This document shows positions 36,247 through 45,854 of a stretch of 64,000 nucleotides of DNA, one piece after another. The stretch's first letter is position 1. Each line of letters opens with the position of its first letter. The position numbers and the translations under genes were made by a program. The notes beneath the pieces were generated by a model. It ran no database searches. It was given only the letters and a program-made list of their open reading frames with translations, and was not told where the DNA came from. Origin of the DNA: Rhodoferax sp. WC2427 (GTDB lineage Bacteria > Pseudomonadota > Gammaproteobacteria > Burkholderiales > Burkholderiaceae_C); contig NZ_CP162006.1 of NCBI RefSeq assembly GCF_040822085.1, forward strand, positions 2,728,001 to 2,792,000. The letters run 5' to 3'.

Positions 36247-37579
36247 GGAAACAAAAAATGCGGTGGTGGCGGCAGGCCAAAACAGGATAGGACTTACGCA
36301 GCGCCCCTTGTCTCACCCTCTGGGTGAACAGGGGGACTCGCCTAAGTCCAGTGTGGAAGAAGGCAGTCCGAGTGATTATGTCATTCGGGTGCTGGACTCA
36401 CCCTCGCAGCTTTCAGCCGGTGTGTGGAACTGCCTGCTGGCCCTGCAGCCGGACGCCAGCCCCTTCATGTGCCATGAATACCTGGCCGCTTTGCACTACA
36501 GCGGCAGCGCCACCCCCGCGACCGGCTGGAAGCTGCGACTGGTCACGGTGTGGCAGGGCGACGTGCTGCAAGCCGCGTGCGCGCTGTACCTCAAAGACCA
36601 TTCTTATGGCGAATACGTGTTCGACTGGGCCTGGGCCAATGCCTACCAGCAGCATGGCGTGCCCTACTACCCCAAGGCCGTGGTGGCAGCCCCCTTCACC
36701 CCCGTGCCCGGTGCACGGCTGCTGGCACGGGATGCGGAGTCCAGGGCCGTGCTGGTGCAGGCGCTGGTGGCCTGGTGCGAGGCGCAGGGCTTGTCGTCGC
36801 TGCACGTGCTGTTTGCCAACCCGGTGGATGTGGCCGCCTGCGCCGACGCGGGCCTGATGCTGCGCCACACGGTGCAATTCCACTGGACGAACACATTGGA
36901 AGGCTACCGCGACTTCGATGACTTCCTGGCCTCCATGGCCCAAGACAAACGCAAAAAGATCCGCCAGGAGCGCCGCAAGGTGGCCGATGCGGGTGTGACG
37001 TTCCGCTCGGCCCAGGGCACGGCCATCACGCCGCAAGACTGGGATTTTTTCTACCGCTGCTACGAACGCACCTACCTTGAACACGGCAACGCCCCCTACC
37101 TGAGCCGCGACTTCTTCCAGCGCATGGCCGATACGATGCCCGAGCACTGGCTGCTGTTTGTGGCCGAGCGCGAGGACGATGGAGTCAAAACCCCGATTGC
37201 TAGCAGTTTGATAGCTGTTACCGCCTATGGAATGGGCGCTGGAGGCATAAATGATGCCCAACCCCAGGTCGCCTATGGCCGCTACTGGGGCGCGCTGGAG
37301 CGCGTGGACTGCCTGCACTTCGAAGCCTGCTACTACCAACCGCTGGCATGGTGCATTGCCCACGGTGTAGCCCGCTTCGAAGGCGGCGCGCAAGGCGAAC
37401 ACAAAATGGCCCGCGCCCTGCTCCCCGTCAAAACCACCAGCGCCCACTGGCTGGCGCACCCGGCGTTTGCCGATGCGGTAGAGCGGTTTTTGGAGCGCGA
37501 GGGGGCAGGCATTGCGGGCTACATGGACGACCTGGCCCAGCGCAGCCCGCTGAAGATCACCCGCCCCGCACAAACATAG
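36245..37579 (+). CDS. FemAB/GNAT-like protein (peptidogalycan biosynthesis, DUF482-type)
   Basis: Up to 444 residues. Conserved GNAT-like blocks: 'PFMCHEYLAALHYSGS', 'KDHSYGEYVFDWAWANAYQQ', 'MAQDKRKKIRQERRKVADAG', 'YERTYLEHGNAPYLSRDFF', 'WGALERVDCLHFEACYYQPL' and 'ARFEGGAQGEHKMARALLPV'. The family is thought to transfer amino-acyl or acyl groups, but no substrate is proven. The start is unclear: ATG 36245 is used, yet the first ~36 residues come from a 60-bp palindrome (36290-36349), and a GTG at 36353 directly after it would give the conserved part alone. Residues ~318-338 come from a dispersed repeat. Confidence 0.82.
36290..36349. repeat. 60-bp palindrome at the 5' end of the FemAB-like gene
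   Basis: GGACTTA (36290) pairs with TAAGTCC (36349), and inside GCCCCTTGT..TCACCC pairs with GGGTGA..ACAGGGGG around a TCT loop. It is unrelated in sequence to the other dispersed repeat and could be a separate palindromic repeat family or an mRNA structure. Confidence 0.7.
37198..37256 (+). repeat. Dispersed short palindromic repeat, copy 12 (inside FemAB-like gene)
   Basis: TTTGATAGCTGTTACCGCCT then GGAATGGGCGCTGGAGGCAT. Read in frame as LIAVTAYGMGAGGIND. Confidence 0.7.
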
Positions 37580-37943
37580 TCACCAGCGGCACATCCCCCA
37601 CCAGGCGGCTGCGGTGCCCGTGCAGCTTGTCATCAAAGGTGGCCCCGGCGGGCAGCACATCGGCCGAATAGAAATGGTCGCCGGGCTGGAACACCCGTGC
37701 CGTGCCGTCCTGCAGGCCAATTTCCATCTGCCCGGCCAGGATCACCACCCATTGCGGGTCGGTGGTGCAGTGGAAAGTGCTGGCAAAGCCTACCGGGCTG
37801 TGGCGCAGCTGAAAGCCGCCGCTGGCTTGCAGGGCGCTGAGCTGGGAGGTCGGTTTGCCCTCGGTCAGGGGAATCCGCTCGTCGCGGAATTTGGCAACGC
37901 CGTCGGTGTCGGTAAAAAGGACTACTTTGGTGAAATCGGTCAT
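37557..37943 (-). CDS. Cupin-type small protein
   Basis: 128 residues forming a single-domain beta barrel: 'STFHCTTDPQWVVILAGQME' and 'GDHFYSADVLPAGATFDDKL' correspond to the two cupin motifs, though metal-ligand histidines are only partly kept (HCT..., DHF, HGHRS). No specific function recognised. ATG 37943 gives a compact protein; the longer upstream frame is unsupported. The 3' ends of this gene and the FemAB-like gene overlap by 23 bp (convergent). Confidence 0.75.
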   Translation of the reverse strand: MTDFTKVVLFTDTDGVAKFRDERIPLTEGKPTSQLSALQASGGFQLRHSPVGFASTFHCTTDPQWVVILAGQMEIGLQDGTARVFQPGDHFYSADVLPAGATFDDKLHGHRSRLVGDVPLVTMFVRGG

Positions 37944-38003
37944 GGCAGGTTTTCTTGATAGTGTGCTGGGGATGATAAGTGGCTGCAACGATAATCCCAC
38001 CCC

Positions 38004-39218
38004 ATGAATCCCTTGCTCTCCACCCTCCAGCCCTACCCTTTCGAGCGGCTCAAGCAACTTTTCGCCAGCGTCACCCCGAACCCGGCCTACCGCGCCATCA
38101 GCCTGGGCATCGGCGAGCCCAAGCACGCCACACCGGCATTCATCGAGCAGGCGATGCTGGCAGGCATCAAAGGCCTGTCGGGCTACCCGGCTACGGGTGG
38201 CGAACCGGCCCTGCGCACGGCGATGGCGCAATGGATCCAGCGCCGCTATGGCTTGGAACTAAACCCTGCCACCCAGGTGCTGCCGGTGAATGGCTCACGC
38301 GAAGCGCTGTTTGCGTTTGCCCAGACCATCATCGACCCCACCCAGCCGGGTGCCACCGTGGTCTGCCCGAACCCGTTCTACCAAATCTACGAAGGCGCGG
38401 CCCTGCTGGCCGGGGCCACGCCCTACTACGCACCCAGCGACCCGGCGCGCAACTTCGCGGTGGACTGGGACAGCGTGCCCTTGGACGTGTGGGCCCGCAC
38501 CCAGCTGCTGTTTGTCTGCTCGCCCGGCAACCCCACCGGCGCGGTCATGCCTCTGAGCGAATGGCAAAAGCTGTTCGAGTTGAGCGACACATACGGCTTT
38601 GTGATCGCCTCCGACGAGTGCTACAGCGAGATTTACTTCCGCGACGAGCCGCCGTTGGGCGGGCTGGAAGCCGCCGCCCAACTGGGCCGTACAGATTTCA
38701 AGAACCTGATCGCCTTCACCAGCCTGTCCAAGCGCAGCAATGTGCCCGGCCTGCGCAGCGGCTTTGTGGCAGGCGACGCGGCCCTCATCAAGCCGTTTTT
38801 GCTCTACCGCACCTACCACGGCAGCGCCATGGGGCCGGTGGTGCAGTCGGCCAGCCTGGCCGCCTGGAACGACGAAGCCCACGTGGTCGAGAACCGCGCC
38901 CTGTACCGCAGCAAATTCGCCCAGGTCACGCCCATCCTGGCCGAGGTGATGGATGTGGCCCTGCCCGACGCGGGTTTTTACCTGTGGGCGCAGGTGCCCG
39001 GCCCGGCGGTGGTGGACGGCCTGGACAGCGATGTGGCCTTCGCCCGCGACCTGCTGGCTGCCTACAATGTCACGGTGCTGCCCGGCAGCTACCTGGCGCG
39101 CGAGGCCCATGGCCACAACCCCGGCCGCCAGCGCATCCGCATGGCCCTGGTGGCCGAGACCGCCGAATGTGCCGAAGCCGCAGACCGAATCCGCCAATTT
39201 GTCCAATCCCGTAACTGA
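38004..39218 (+). CDS. dapC: Succinyldiaminopimelate transaminase
   Basis: 404 residues, a class I PLP aminotransferase of the lysine/diaminopimelate pathway (succinylase branch). 'ISLGIGEPKHATPAFIEQAM', 'LPVNGSREALFAFAQTIIDP', 'LLFVCSPGNPTGAVMPLSEW', and PLP lysine in 'IAFTSLSKRSNVPGLRSGFV'. The gene starts a run dapC-dapD-pilU-dapE-prmB on the same strand with short gaps, so the assignment as DapC rather than another aminotransferase is supported by context. Confidence 0.95.
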   Translation: MNPLLSTLQPYPFERLKQLFASVTPNPAYRAISLGIGEPKHATPAFIEQAMLAGIKGLSGYPATGGEPALRTAMAQWIQRRYGLELNPATQVLPVNGSREALFAFAQTIIDPTQPGATVVCPNPFYQIYEGAALLAGATPYYAPSDPARNFAVDWDSVPLDVWARTQLLFVCSPGNPTGAVMPLSEWQKLFELSDTYGFVIASDECYSEIYFRDEPPLGGLEAAAQLGRTDFKNLIAFTSLSKRSNVPGLRSGFVAGDAALIKPFLLYRTYHGSAMGPVVQSASLAAWNDEAHVVENRALYRSKFAQVTPILAEVMDVALPDAGFYLWAQVPGPAVVDGLDSDVAFARDLLAAYNVTVLPGSYLAREAHGHNPGRQRIRMALVAETAECAEAADRIRQFVQSRN

Positions 39219-39227
39219 AGAACCACC

Positions 39228-40052
39228 ATGACACAACAACTCCAAGCCACCATCGAAGCCGCCTGGGAAGACCGCGCCAACCTGTCGCCCACCGCGTCCA
39301 CCGCCGAAGTGCGCGATGCCGTCGATCATGTGCTCAATGAACTCAACAACGGCCACCTGCGCGTGGCCACCCGCGAAGCCGTGGGCCAGTGGACGGTGCA
39401 CCAGTGGATCAAGAAGGCCGTGCTGCTGTCGTTCCGCCTGAAAGACAACGAAGTCATGCAAGCCGGTTCGCTGGGCTTCTACGACAAGGTGCCCACCAAG
39501 TTCGCCCACCTGAGCGCCGAAGAAATGAAGGCCACCGGCGTGCGCGTGGTGCCGCCCGCCGTGGCCCGCCGCGGCAGCTTCATCGCCAAGGGCGCGGTGC
39601 TGATGCCGTCCTACGTGAACATCGGTGCCTATGTGGGTGAAAACACCATGGTCGACACCTGGGCCACCGTGGGTTCGTGCGCACAGATCGGCAAGAACGT
39701 GCATTTGAGCGGCGGCGTGGGCATCGGCGGCGTGCTGGAACCCCTGCAGGCAGGCCCCACCATCATCGAAGACAACTGCTTTGTGGGCGCGCGCTCGGAA
39801 GTGGTCGAAGGCGTGATCGTCGAAGAAAACTCGGTCATCTCCATGGGCGTGTACATCGGCCAGAGCACCCCGATCTACGACCGTGCCACCGACACCGTGA
39901 CCTACGGCCGCATCCCCTCCGGCTCGGTGGTCATCAGCGGCACCCTGCCCAAGGATGGCGGCAAGTACAGCCTGTACGCGGCCATCATCGTCAAACGCGT
40001 GGATGCCCAGACCCGTTCCAAGACCAGCCTGAACGACCTCCTGCGCGACTGA
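39228..40052 (+). CDS. dapD: Tetrahydrodipicolinate N-succinyltransferase
   Basis: 274 residues. N-terminal helical domain, then left-handed beta-helix hexapeptide repeats ([20 protein letters not shown], '[20 protein letters not shown]', '[20 protein letters not shown]'), as in DapD trimers. Transfers succinyl from succinyl-CoA in lysine/meso-diaminopimelate synthesis. Lies 9 bp after dapC with AGAACC-type weak spacing. Confidence 0.98.
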   Translation: MTQQLQATIEAAWEDRANLSPTASTAEVRDAVDHVLNELNNGHLRVATREAVGQWTVHQWIKKAVLLSFRLKDNEVMQAGSLGFYDKVPTKFAHLSAEEMKATGVRVVPPAVARRGSFIAKGAVLMPSYVNIGAYVGENTMVDTWATVGSCAQIGKNVHLSGGVGIGGVLEPLQAGPTIIEDNCFVGARSEVVEGVIVEENSVISMGVYIGQSTPIYDRATDTVTYGRIPSGSVVISGTLPKDGGKYSLYAAIIVKRVDAQTRSKTSLNDLLRD

Positions 40053-40078
40053 TTCCAGCACCCCATCGGAGGTAAGCC

Positions 40079-41233
40079 ATGAGCACAATGGAACGCATCC
40101 TGCGCCTGATGCAGGAGAAAAAGGCCTCCGATGTCTACCTGTCGGCCAACGCGCCCGCGCTGATCCGCATCAACGGCCAGTGCGTGCCGGTGAACAGCCA
40201 GCTGCTGCAACATGACGCGCCGCGCAGCCTGCTGGCCGAAATTGTGCCGCCCGAGAAGATCACCGAACTGCAGGCCTCGGGCGAGCTGAACATGGCCGTG
40301 TCCGTGCCCGGCGTGGGGCGCTTTCGCGTCAGCGCCATGCGCCAGCGCGGCAGCTATTCGGTGGTGGTGCGCTACATCAACGTGGAAGTGCCCCTGCTCA
40401 GCAGCCTCAAGGTGCCCGCCATCCTGGGCGACCTGGTGATGCAAAAGCGCGGCCTGCTGCTGATGGTGGGCTCTACCGGAGCCGGTAAAACCACCACCCA
40501 GGCGGCCATGATCGACCACCGCAACCAGCGCGCGGGCGGCCACATCCTGACCATCGAAGACCCGATCGAATACCTGTACAAAAACAAGCGCTCCATCGTC
40601 AACCAGCGCGAGATCGGCACCGACACCGCCTCGCTCGAAGTGGCCCTGAAGAACGCCCTGCGCCAGGCACCGGACGTGATCCTGATCGGCGAAATCCGCG
40701 ACCGCGAAACCATGTCGGCGGCCATCGCCTACGCCCAGACCGGCCATTTGTGCATGGCCACGCTGCACGCCAACAACTCCTACCAGGCGCTGAACCGCAT
40801 CGTCAACTTCTACCCCGTGGAAGTGCGCGCCACCATGCAGGCCGACCTGGCCGTGGCGCTGAACGCCATCGTCTCGCAGCGGCTGGTGCGCACGCCCTCG
40901 GGCGAACGCGTGCCTGCGGTAGAGATCATGCTCAACACCTTGCTGGTGGCCGACATGATCGAAAAAGGCGACATCGGCGGCGTGAAAGAGGCCATGGAGA
41001 AGTCGCTGGCCGAGGGCTCGCAGACCTTCGAGAGCGACCTGGCCCGCCTGATCACCGAAGGCACCATCGACCGCAAGGAAGGCCTGGCCAACGCCGATTC
41101 GGCCACCAACCTGATGTGGCGGCTGCAAAACGACTTTGCCCGCGCCAGCCAGAAGACCGAGGTGGCCGTGCAGCAGGCCGAGGCCGACGACGAACCCAGC
41201 TTTACCGACTTCACCTTGGACGTGCGGCCCTGA
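40079..41233 (+). CDS. pilU: PilT/PilU-type type IV pilus retraction ATPase
   Basis: 384 residues. Walker A '[20 protein letters not shown]' near residue 130, Asp box '[12 protein letters not shown]', Walker B '[19 protein letters not shown]' and His box '[17 protein letters not shown]'-like ([15 protein letters not shown]). The acidic C-terminal extension ([16 protein letters not shown]) favours PilU over PilT. It powers or assists pilus retraction. It is the only pilus gene in the window, inserted between dapD and dapE in the same orientation with 26- and 68-bp gaps; pilus function in this operon context is not explained. Confidence 0.92.
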   Translation: MSTMERILRLMQEKKASDVYLSANAPALIRINGQCVPVNSQLLQHDAPRSLLAEIVPPEKITELQASGELNMAVSVPGVGRFRVSAMRQRGSYSVVVRYINVEVPLLSSLKVPAILGDLVMQKRGLLLMVGSTGAGKTTTQAAMIDHRNQRAGGHILTIEDPIEYLYKNKRSIVNQREIGTDTASLEVALKNALRQAPDVILIGEIRDRETMSAAIAYAQTGHLCMATLHANNSYQALNRIVNFYPVEVRATMQADLAVALNAIVSQRLVRTPSGERVPAVEIMLNTLLVADMIEKGDIGGVKEAMEKSLAEGSQTFESDLARLITEGTIDRKEGLANADSATNLMWRLQNDFARASQKTEVAVQQAEADDEPSFTDFTLDVRP

Positions 41234-41301
41234 CGTGTGCGGACCCAGGTGCAGAGCACCCTGGGCCGTGCAAGTTGTTGCAGTTAACTTTTCCCATACC
41301 T

Positions 41302-42495
41302 ATGTCCCAGACCCTGTATTTGGCCGAGCAGCTCATCGCCCAGCCCTCCGTCACCCCCGACGACGCGCACTGCCAGCCCCTGATTGCCGAGCGCCTGGCC
41401 CCGTTGGGCTTTGTCTGTGAAACCATCACCAGCGGACCCGAGAACTTCCGCGTCACCAACCTGTGGGCAGTCCGGCGTAGCACTTTCAAGGGTTTTAGGC
41501 CTCCAGCGCTTGATGGATCAGCGCAAGCAGCTCCTAAACTCATAGCATTTGCCGGCCACACGGACGTGGTGCCCACCGGCCCGCTGGCGCAGTGGGGCAG
41601 CGACCCGTTCACCCCCACGCACCGCGACGGCAAATTGTTTGGCCGCGGCGCGAGCGACATGAAAACCTCCATCGCCGCCTTCGTGGTGGCGGTGGAAGAA
41701 TATGTGGCCGCCCAGCCCGACACCCCGCTGTCGATTGCCCTGCTGCTCACCAGCGACGAGGAAGGCCCCTCGGTGGACGGCACGGTGGTGGTCTGCAAGC
41801 TGCTCAAAGAGCGCGGCGAACAGATCGACTACTGCATCGTCGGCGAGCCCACTGCGGTGGAGCGCACCGGTGACATGGTCAAAAATGGCCGCCGCGGCAG
41901 CATGAGCGGCAAGCTCACCATCCGCGGCGTGCAGGGCCACATCGCCTACCCGCAGCTGGCCAAAAACCCCATCCACCTGGCCATGCCCGCCCTGGCCGAG
42001 CTGGTGGCCACCGCGTGGGACAAGGGCAACGCCTTCTTCCAGCCCACCAGCTGGCAAATGAGCAACATCCATGCAGGCACCGGCGCCAACAACGTCATTC
42101 CTGGCACGGTGGTGGTGGACTTCAACTTCCGCTTCTGCACCGAATCCACGCCCGACGGCCTGCAGCGCCGCGTGCACGAGGTGCTGGACCGCCATGGCCT
42201 GAGCTACGACATCGCCTGGACGGTGGGCGGCCTGCCCTTCTTGACCACCCCCGGCACCCTGGTCGACGCCGTGCGCGCCGCCATCCTGGCTGAGACCGGC
42301 ATCGCCACCGAGCTGTCTACCACCGGCGGCACCAGCGACGCGCGCTTCATCGCCCAGATCTGCCCCCAGGTCGTCGAATGCGGCCCGCCCAACGCCACCA
42401 TCCACAAGATTGACGAGCACATCGTGGTGGCCGACATCGAGCCGCTGAAAAACATCTACCGCCGCACCCTGGAAAACCTGTCCCGCCAGCCATGA
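41302..42495 (+). CDS. dapE: Succinyl-diaminopimelate desuccinylase
   Basis: 397 residues, a zinc M20 peptidase-family enzyme of lysine synthesis. Metal and catalytic motifs: '[19 protein letters not shown]', '[20 protein letters not shown]', catalytic Glu in '[13 protein letters not shown]', and the C-terminal His in '[14 protein letters not shown]'. A ~20-residue insertion at about residues 62-82 ([20 protein letters not shown]), absent from the family pattern, lies between 'TNLWAV' and 'FAGHTDVV' and is encoded by a full copy of the dispersed palindromic repeat. The reading frame is intact, so the enzyme is probably active. Confidence 0.95.
   Translation: MSQTLYLAEQLIAQPSVTPDDAHCQPLIAERLAPLGFVCETITSGPENFRVTNLWAVRRSTFKGFRPPALDGSAQAAPKLIAFAGHTDVVPTGPLAQWGSDPFTPTHRDGKLFGRGASDMKTSIAAFVVAVEEYVAAQPDTPLSIALLLTSDEEGPSVDGTVVVCKLLKERGEQIDYCIVGEPTAVERTGDMVKNGRRGSMSGKLTIRGVQGHIAYPQLAKNPIHLAMPALAELVATAWDKGNAFFQPTSWQMSNIHAGTGANNVIPGTVVVDFNFRFCTESTPDGLQRRVHEVLDRHGLSYDIAWTVGGLPFLTTPGTLVDAVRAAILAETGIATELSTTGGTSDARFIAQICPQVVECGPPNATIHKIDEHIVVADIEPLKNIYRRTLENLSRQP
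41488..41548 (-). repeat. Dispersed short palindromic repeat, copy 13 (inside dapE)
   Basis: The reverse complement reads GAGTTTAGGAGCTGCTTGCG then ATCCATCAAGCGCTGGAGGC and CTAAAACCC. A complete in-frame insertion in dapE, antisense to the gene. Confidence 0.8.
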
Positions 42496-43358
42496 ACGTC
42501 CTCCAACTCATCGAACAATCCGCCACCCAGCTGGAGTCCGCAGGCGTGTCCTTCGGCCACGGCACCACCAACGCATTCGACGAAGCCGCCTGGCTGGTGA
42601 TGTGGAAACTGGGCCTGCCGCTGGACGACCTGGATTCTGTAGAAAATCAGCCTGTCACGCCCGAACAACAAGCACAGGTAGCTATACTTTTGGATTCCCG
42701 CATCACCAGCCGCAAGCCTGCTGCCTACCTCACCCAAGAGGCCTGGCTGCAAGGCGTGCCGTTTTATGTGGACGAGCGCGCCATCGTGCCGCGCAGCTTC
42801 ATCGCCGAGCTGCTGATGGACGGCGGCATCGACTATTGGCTGCGCGAGGAATCCCACCGCGTGCTGGACCTGTGCACCGGCAACGGCAGCCTGGCCGTGC
42901 TGGCAGCCATGGTCTACCCCGACGTGCAGGTCACCGCCGCCGACATCAGCCCCGACGCCCTGGCCGTGGCCCGCATCAATGTGGACAAGCACAGCCTGCA
43001 AAGCCGCATCACCCTGGTGGAATCCGACGGCCTGGCCCAGGTCGACGGCCCGTTTGACCTGGTTTTGTGCAACCCACCCTACGTCAACAGCCAAAGCATG
43101 GCCGCCCTGCCCGCCGAGTACCAGGCCGAGCCCGCCCTGGCGTTGGAGGGCGGGAAAGACGGTATGGACTTTGTCCGCAAACTGCTGCAAGAGGTTTCTG
43201 CGAAAATGGCCCCTCTCGCGGTGCTGGTTCTGGAAATCGGCAACGAGCGCGAACACTTCGAAGCCGCCTTCCCCGCGCTCGAAGTGGTGTGGTTAGACAC
43301 CAGCGCAGGCGAAGACCAAGTGTTGTTAGTGACACGCGAAGCTCTTGCCATCCTTTAG
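42492..43358 (+). CDS. prmB: Ribosomal protein L3 (uL3) N5-glutamine methyltransferase
   Basis: 288 residues, SAM-dependent class I methyltransferase. N-terminal ~100-residue helical region, then '[20 protein letters not shown]' (SAM motif I) and the amide-binding '[18 protein letters not shown]' of HemK/PrmB enzymes. The gene overlaps dapE by 4 bp. Residues ~50-68 ([20 protein letters not shown]) coincide with a worn copy of the dispersed repeat, antisense. The length is normal for PrmB, so here the repeat may be an old or merely resembling sequence. Confidence 0.93.
   Translation: MNVLQLIEQSATQLESAGVSFGHGTTNAFDEAAWLVMWKLGLPLDDLDSVENQPVTPEQQAQVAILLDSRITSRKPAAYLTQEAWLQGVPFYVDERAIVPRSFIAELLMDGGIDYWLREESHRVLDLCTGNGSLAVLAAMVYPDVQVTAADISPDALAVARINVDKHSLQSRITLVESDGLAQVDGPFDLVLCNPPYVNSQSMAALPAEYQAEPALALEGGKDGMDFVRKLLQEVSAKMAPLAVLVLEIGNEREHFEAAFPALEVVWLDTSAGEDQVLLVTREALAIL
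42641..42697 (-). repeat. Dispersed short palindromic repeat, copy 14 (inside prmB, worn)
   Basis: The reverse complement reads AAAGTATAGCTACCTGTGCT, then GGGCGTGACAGGCTGATTTT. The outer parts match the family; the centre is diverged. Confidence 0.45.
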
Positions 43359-43396
43359 TTTTTCTTGACGATCGTTTTGTGGTCGTCGTACTCCCG

Positions 43397-45343
43397 ATGA
43401 TCACCCTTAAAAACGTAGTTCTGCGCCGCAGCGCCAAAGTCTTGCTAGACAGCGCCAATGTCACCATCAACCCCGGCGAAAAAGTCGGCCTGGTGGGCCG
43501 CAACGGTGCGGGCAAATCCACCCTGTTTGCGCTGCTCAACGGCACGCTGCACGAAGACGGCGGCGACTTCTACGTGCCGTCGCAGTGGCGGCTGGCCCAG
43601 GTGGCCCAGGACATGCCCGAAACCGAGCAAAGCGCCACCGAATTCGTGATCGAGGGCGACACCAACCTGTTGGCCGCCCAGCAGGAAGTCACCGCCTCCG
43701 AGCTGACCGACGACGGTGAACGCATGGCCAACGCCTACATGGCCCTGTACGACGCAGGCTCGGGCGATGCCCAGGCCCGGGCACAGGCGCTGATCTTGGG
43801 CCTGGGCTTCAAAACCACCGAACTCGACAACCCGGTCAACAGCTTTTCGGGTGGCTGGCGCATGCGCCTGCAGCTGGCGCGCGCGCTGATGTGCCCTTCG
43901 GACCTGATGCTGCTGGATGAGCCCACCAACCACTTGGACCTGGACGCCCTGGTGTGGCTGGAAGCCTGGCTCAAGCGCTACACCGGCACCATGCTGGTCA
44001 TCAGCCATGACCGCGAATTCCTGGATGCCATCACCGACGTGACGGTGCACATCGAAGCAGCCAAGCTCAACCGCTACGGCGGCAACTACAGCAAGTTCGA
44101 AGACATGCGTGCCGAGAAGATGGAGCAGCAGTCGGCATCGTTTTCCAAGCAGCAAGACAAGATTGCCCACCTGCAAAAGTTCATCTCGCGCTTCAAGGCC
44201 CAGGCCAGCAAGGCCAAGCAGGCGCAAAGCCGGGTCAAGGCCCTGGACCGCATGGAAAAGATTGCGCCGCTGCTGGCCGAGGCCGAGTTCACTTTCGAGT
44301 TCAAGGAACCCGCCAACCTGCCCAACCCGATGCTGTCGATGTCGGACGCCACCTTCGGCTACCCCGCACCGGAAGACGCGCCCGAGGGCACCGGCCCCAC
44401 GGTCATCGTGCAAAAGGTCAACAAATCGGTGCTGGCAGGCCAGCGCATCGGCATTCTGGGTGCCAACGGCCAGGGTAAATCCACCCTGGTGAAAACCGTG
44501 GCCCGGGCACTCACGCCCATCCACGGCGAGATTCTGGAAGGCAAGGGCCTGAACATCGGCTACTTCGCCCAGCAGGAGCTGGACGTGCTGCGCCCCGCCG
44601 ACACCCCGCTGGAGCACATGATCCGCCTGGTGAAAGAAACCACCGCCGCGGGCAAGCTGGCCGGCCAAGGCACGCGCGAGCAGGATTTGCGCAGCTTCCT
44701 GGGCACCTTCAATTTCAGCGGCGACATGGTCAAGCAGGCCGTGGGCAGCATGAGCGGCGGCGAGAAAGCCCGCCTGGTGTTGTGCATGATCGTCTGGCAG
44801 CGCCCGAATCTGCTGCTGCTGGATGAGCCCACCAACCACTTGGACCTGGCCACCCGCGAAGCCCTGGCGATGGCGCTGAACGAATTCGAAGGCACGGTGA
44901 TGCTGGTCAGCCACGACCGCGCCCTGCTGCGCTCGGTGTGCGACGAGTTCTGGATGGTGTCACGCGGCGGTGTGGAGCCGTTCGACGGCGACCTGGACGA
45001 CTACCAGCGCTACCTGCTGGACGAGTCCAAACGCCTGCGCGAAGCCGCCAAGGATGCGGGCAAAGCCGCCGCGCCCGCACCTACGCCGGTGGTGGTGGTG
45101 GCCGCCCCGGTCTTCAACACCAAGACCCTGCAGCGCGATCTGGACAAGATCGACACCGAGATGGCTGCCTTGCAGCTGGAAAAAGACGGGCTGGACGAAA
45201 AGCTGGCCGCCGCCAAGAATCCATTTGAGATCGGCCAGGCCGGCAAGCGGCTCAAAAAGGTCACTGCCGACATGGCGGCGCTCGAAGTGCGCTGGATGGC
45301 ACTGTCGGAGCAGCTGGAATCCGCCGGTGCCATGGCGGGTTAA
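43397..45343 (+). CDS. ABC-F family ATP-binding protein
   Basis: 648 residues with two ABC ATPase cassettes and no membrane domain. First: Walker A 'GLVGRNGAGKSTLFALLNG', signature 'FSGGWRMRLQLARALMCPS', Walker B 'LLLDEPTNHLDLDAL'. A linker with 'KQAQSRVKALDRMEKIAP' follows. Second: 'GILGANGQGKSTLVKTVA', signature 'MSGGEKARLVLCMIVWQ'. A C-terminal coiled-coil-like domain (LQRDLDKIDTEMAALQLEKD) resembles Uup/YheS. ABC-F proteins act on ribosomes; which subgroup is unclear, though YheS-like is favoured. ATG 43397 is taken as the first conserved start. Confidence 0.93.
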   Translation: MITLKNVVLRRSAKVLLDSANVTINPGEKVGLVGRNGAGKSTLFALLNGTLHEDGGDFYVPSQWRLAQVAQDMPETEQSATEFVIEGDTNLLAAQQEVTASELTDDGERMANAYMALYDAGSGDAQARAQALILGLGFKTTELDNPVNSFSGGWRMRLQLARALMCPSDLMLLDEPTNHLDLDALVWLEAWLKRYTGTMLVISHDREFLDAITDVTVHIEAAKLNRYGGNYSKFEDMRAEKMEQQSASFSKQQDKIAHLQKFISRFKAQASKAKQAQSRVKALDRMEKIAPLLAEAEFTFEFKEPANLPNPMLSMSDATFGYPAPEDAPEGTGPTVIVQKVNKSVLAGQRIGILGANGQGKSTLVKTVARALTPIHGEILEGKGLNIGYFAQQELDVLRPADTPLEHMIRLVKETTAAGKLAGQGTREQDLRSFLGTFNFSGDMVKQAVGSMSGGEKARLVLCMIVWQRPNLLLLDEPTNHLDLATREALAMALNEFEGTVMLVSHDRALLRSVCDEFWMVSRGGVEPFDGDLDDYQRYLLDESKRLREAAKDAGKAAAPAPTPVVVVAAPVFNTKTLQRDLDKIDTEMAALQLEKDGLDEKLAAAKNPFEIGQAGKRLKKVTADMAALEVRWMALSEQLESAGAMAG

Positions 45344-45396
45344 CAAAGACAAGTTACAGTCCGTTCTCCTGCAAACTTTGTATACGGAGATTTTCT

Positions 45397-45645
45397 ATGT
45401 TTTCTTTGATCGGTACCATCATTGTTGGTTTGATCGTGGGCTTGATCGCCCGGGCCGTGAAGCCCGGTGACGACAAGCTGGGCTTCATCATGACGGCCAT
45501 TCTGGGTATTGCAGGCTCGTTCGGTGCCAGCTTCATCGGCCAAAAGATGGGCTGGTACGCGCCCGGCGCCGCGGCCGGCTGGATTGCCTCGGTCGTCGGT
45601 GCCGTCGTCTTGCTGGTGATTTACGGCCTGGTGTCGAAAAAGTAA
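45397..45645 (+). CDS. GlsB/YeaQ/YmgE family small membrane protein
   Basis: 82 residues, three hydrophobic segments: 'MFSLIGTIIVGLIVGLIARA', 'LGFIMTAILGIAGSFGASFI' and 'WIASVVGAVVLLVIYGLV', with the family 'KPGDDKLGF' loop. Transglycosylase-associated stress-response membrane protein; molecular function unknown. Preceded by CGGAG and followed by a good terminator, so it is a single-gene unit. Confidence 0.93.
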   Translation: MFSLIGTIIVGLIVGLIARAVKPGDDKLGFIMTAILGIAGSFGASFIGQKMGWYAPGAAAGWIASVVGAVVLLVIYGLVSKK

Positions 45646-45676
45646 AAAGCAGTTACGCACTTGGTGCAATAAAAGA

Positions 45677-45712
45677 GGGGCTTGCGCCAAACGGGTGCAA
45701 GCCCCTTTTTTT
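45677..45712 (+). terminator. Terminator of the GlsB-type gene
   Basis: GGGGCTTGC and GCAAGCCCC form a 9-bp stem (loop GCCAAACGGGT) followed by seven T residues. Confidence 0.93.
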
Positions 45713-45854
45713 GCACCGTTTTGGCTCAAATAATTCATTTTAATTTTTATTGATTTATTTGATTCAATTTGCTATCTTTGCGGCTCCAGACATTTGCAAT
45801 GCACACCGCTGTCGGAAATTCATTTTTCAACCCGGTTTTTCAGGAGTAGCCCGC

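Noticed and set aside
38295..40088. 597-codon open frame on the minus strand across dapC and dapD
   Set aside because: Spans two certain genes on the other strand and their gap; low-complexity translation.
43445..44914. 489-codon minus-strand frame within the ABC-F gene
   Set aside because: Antisense shadow of two ATPase cassettes, no recognisable domain.
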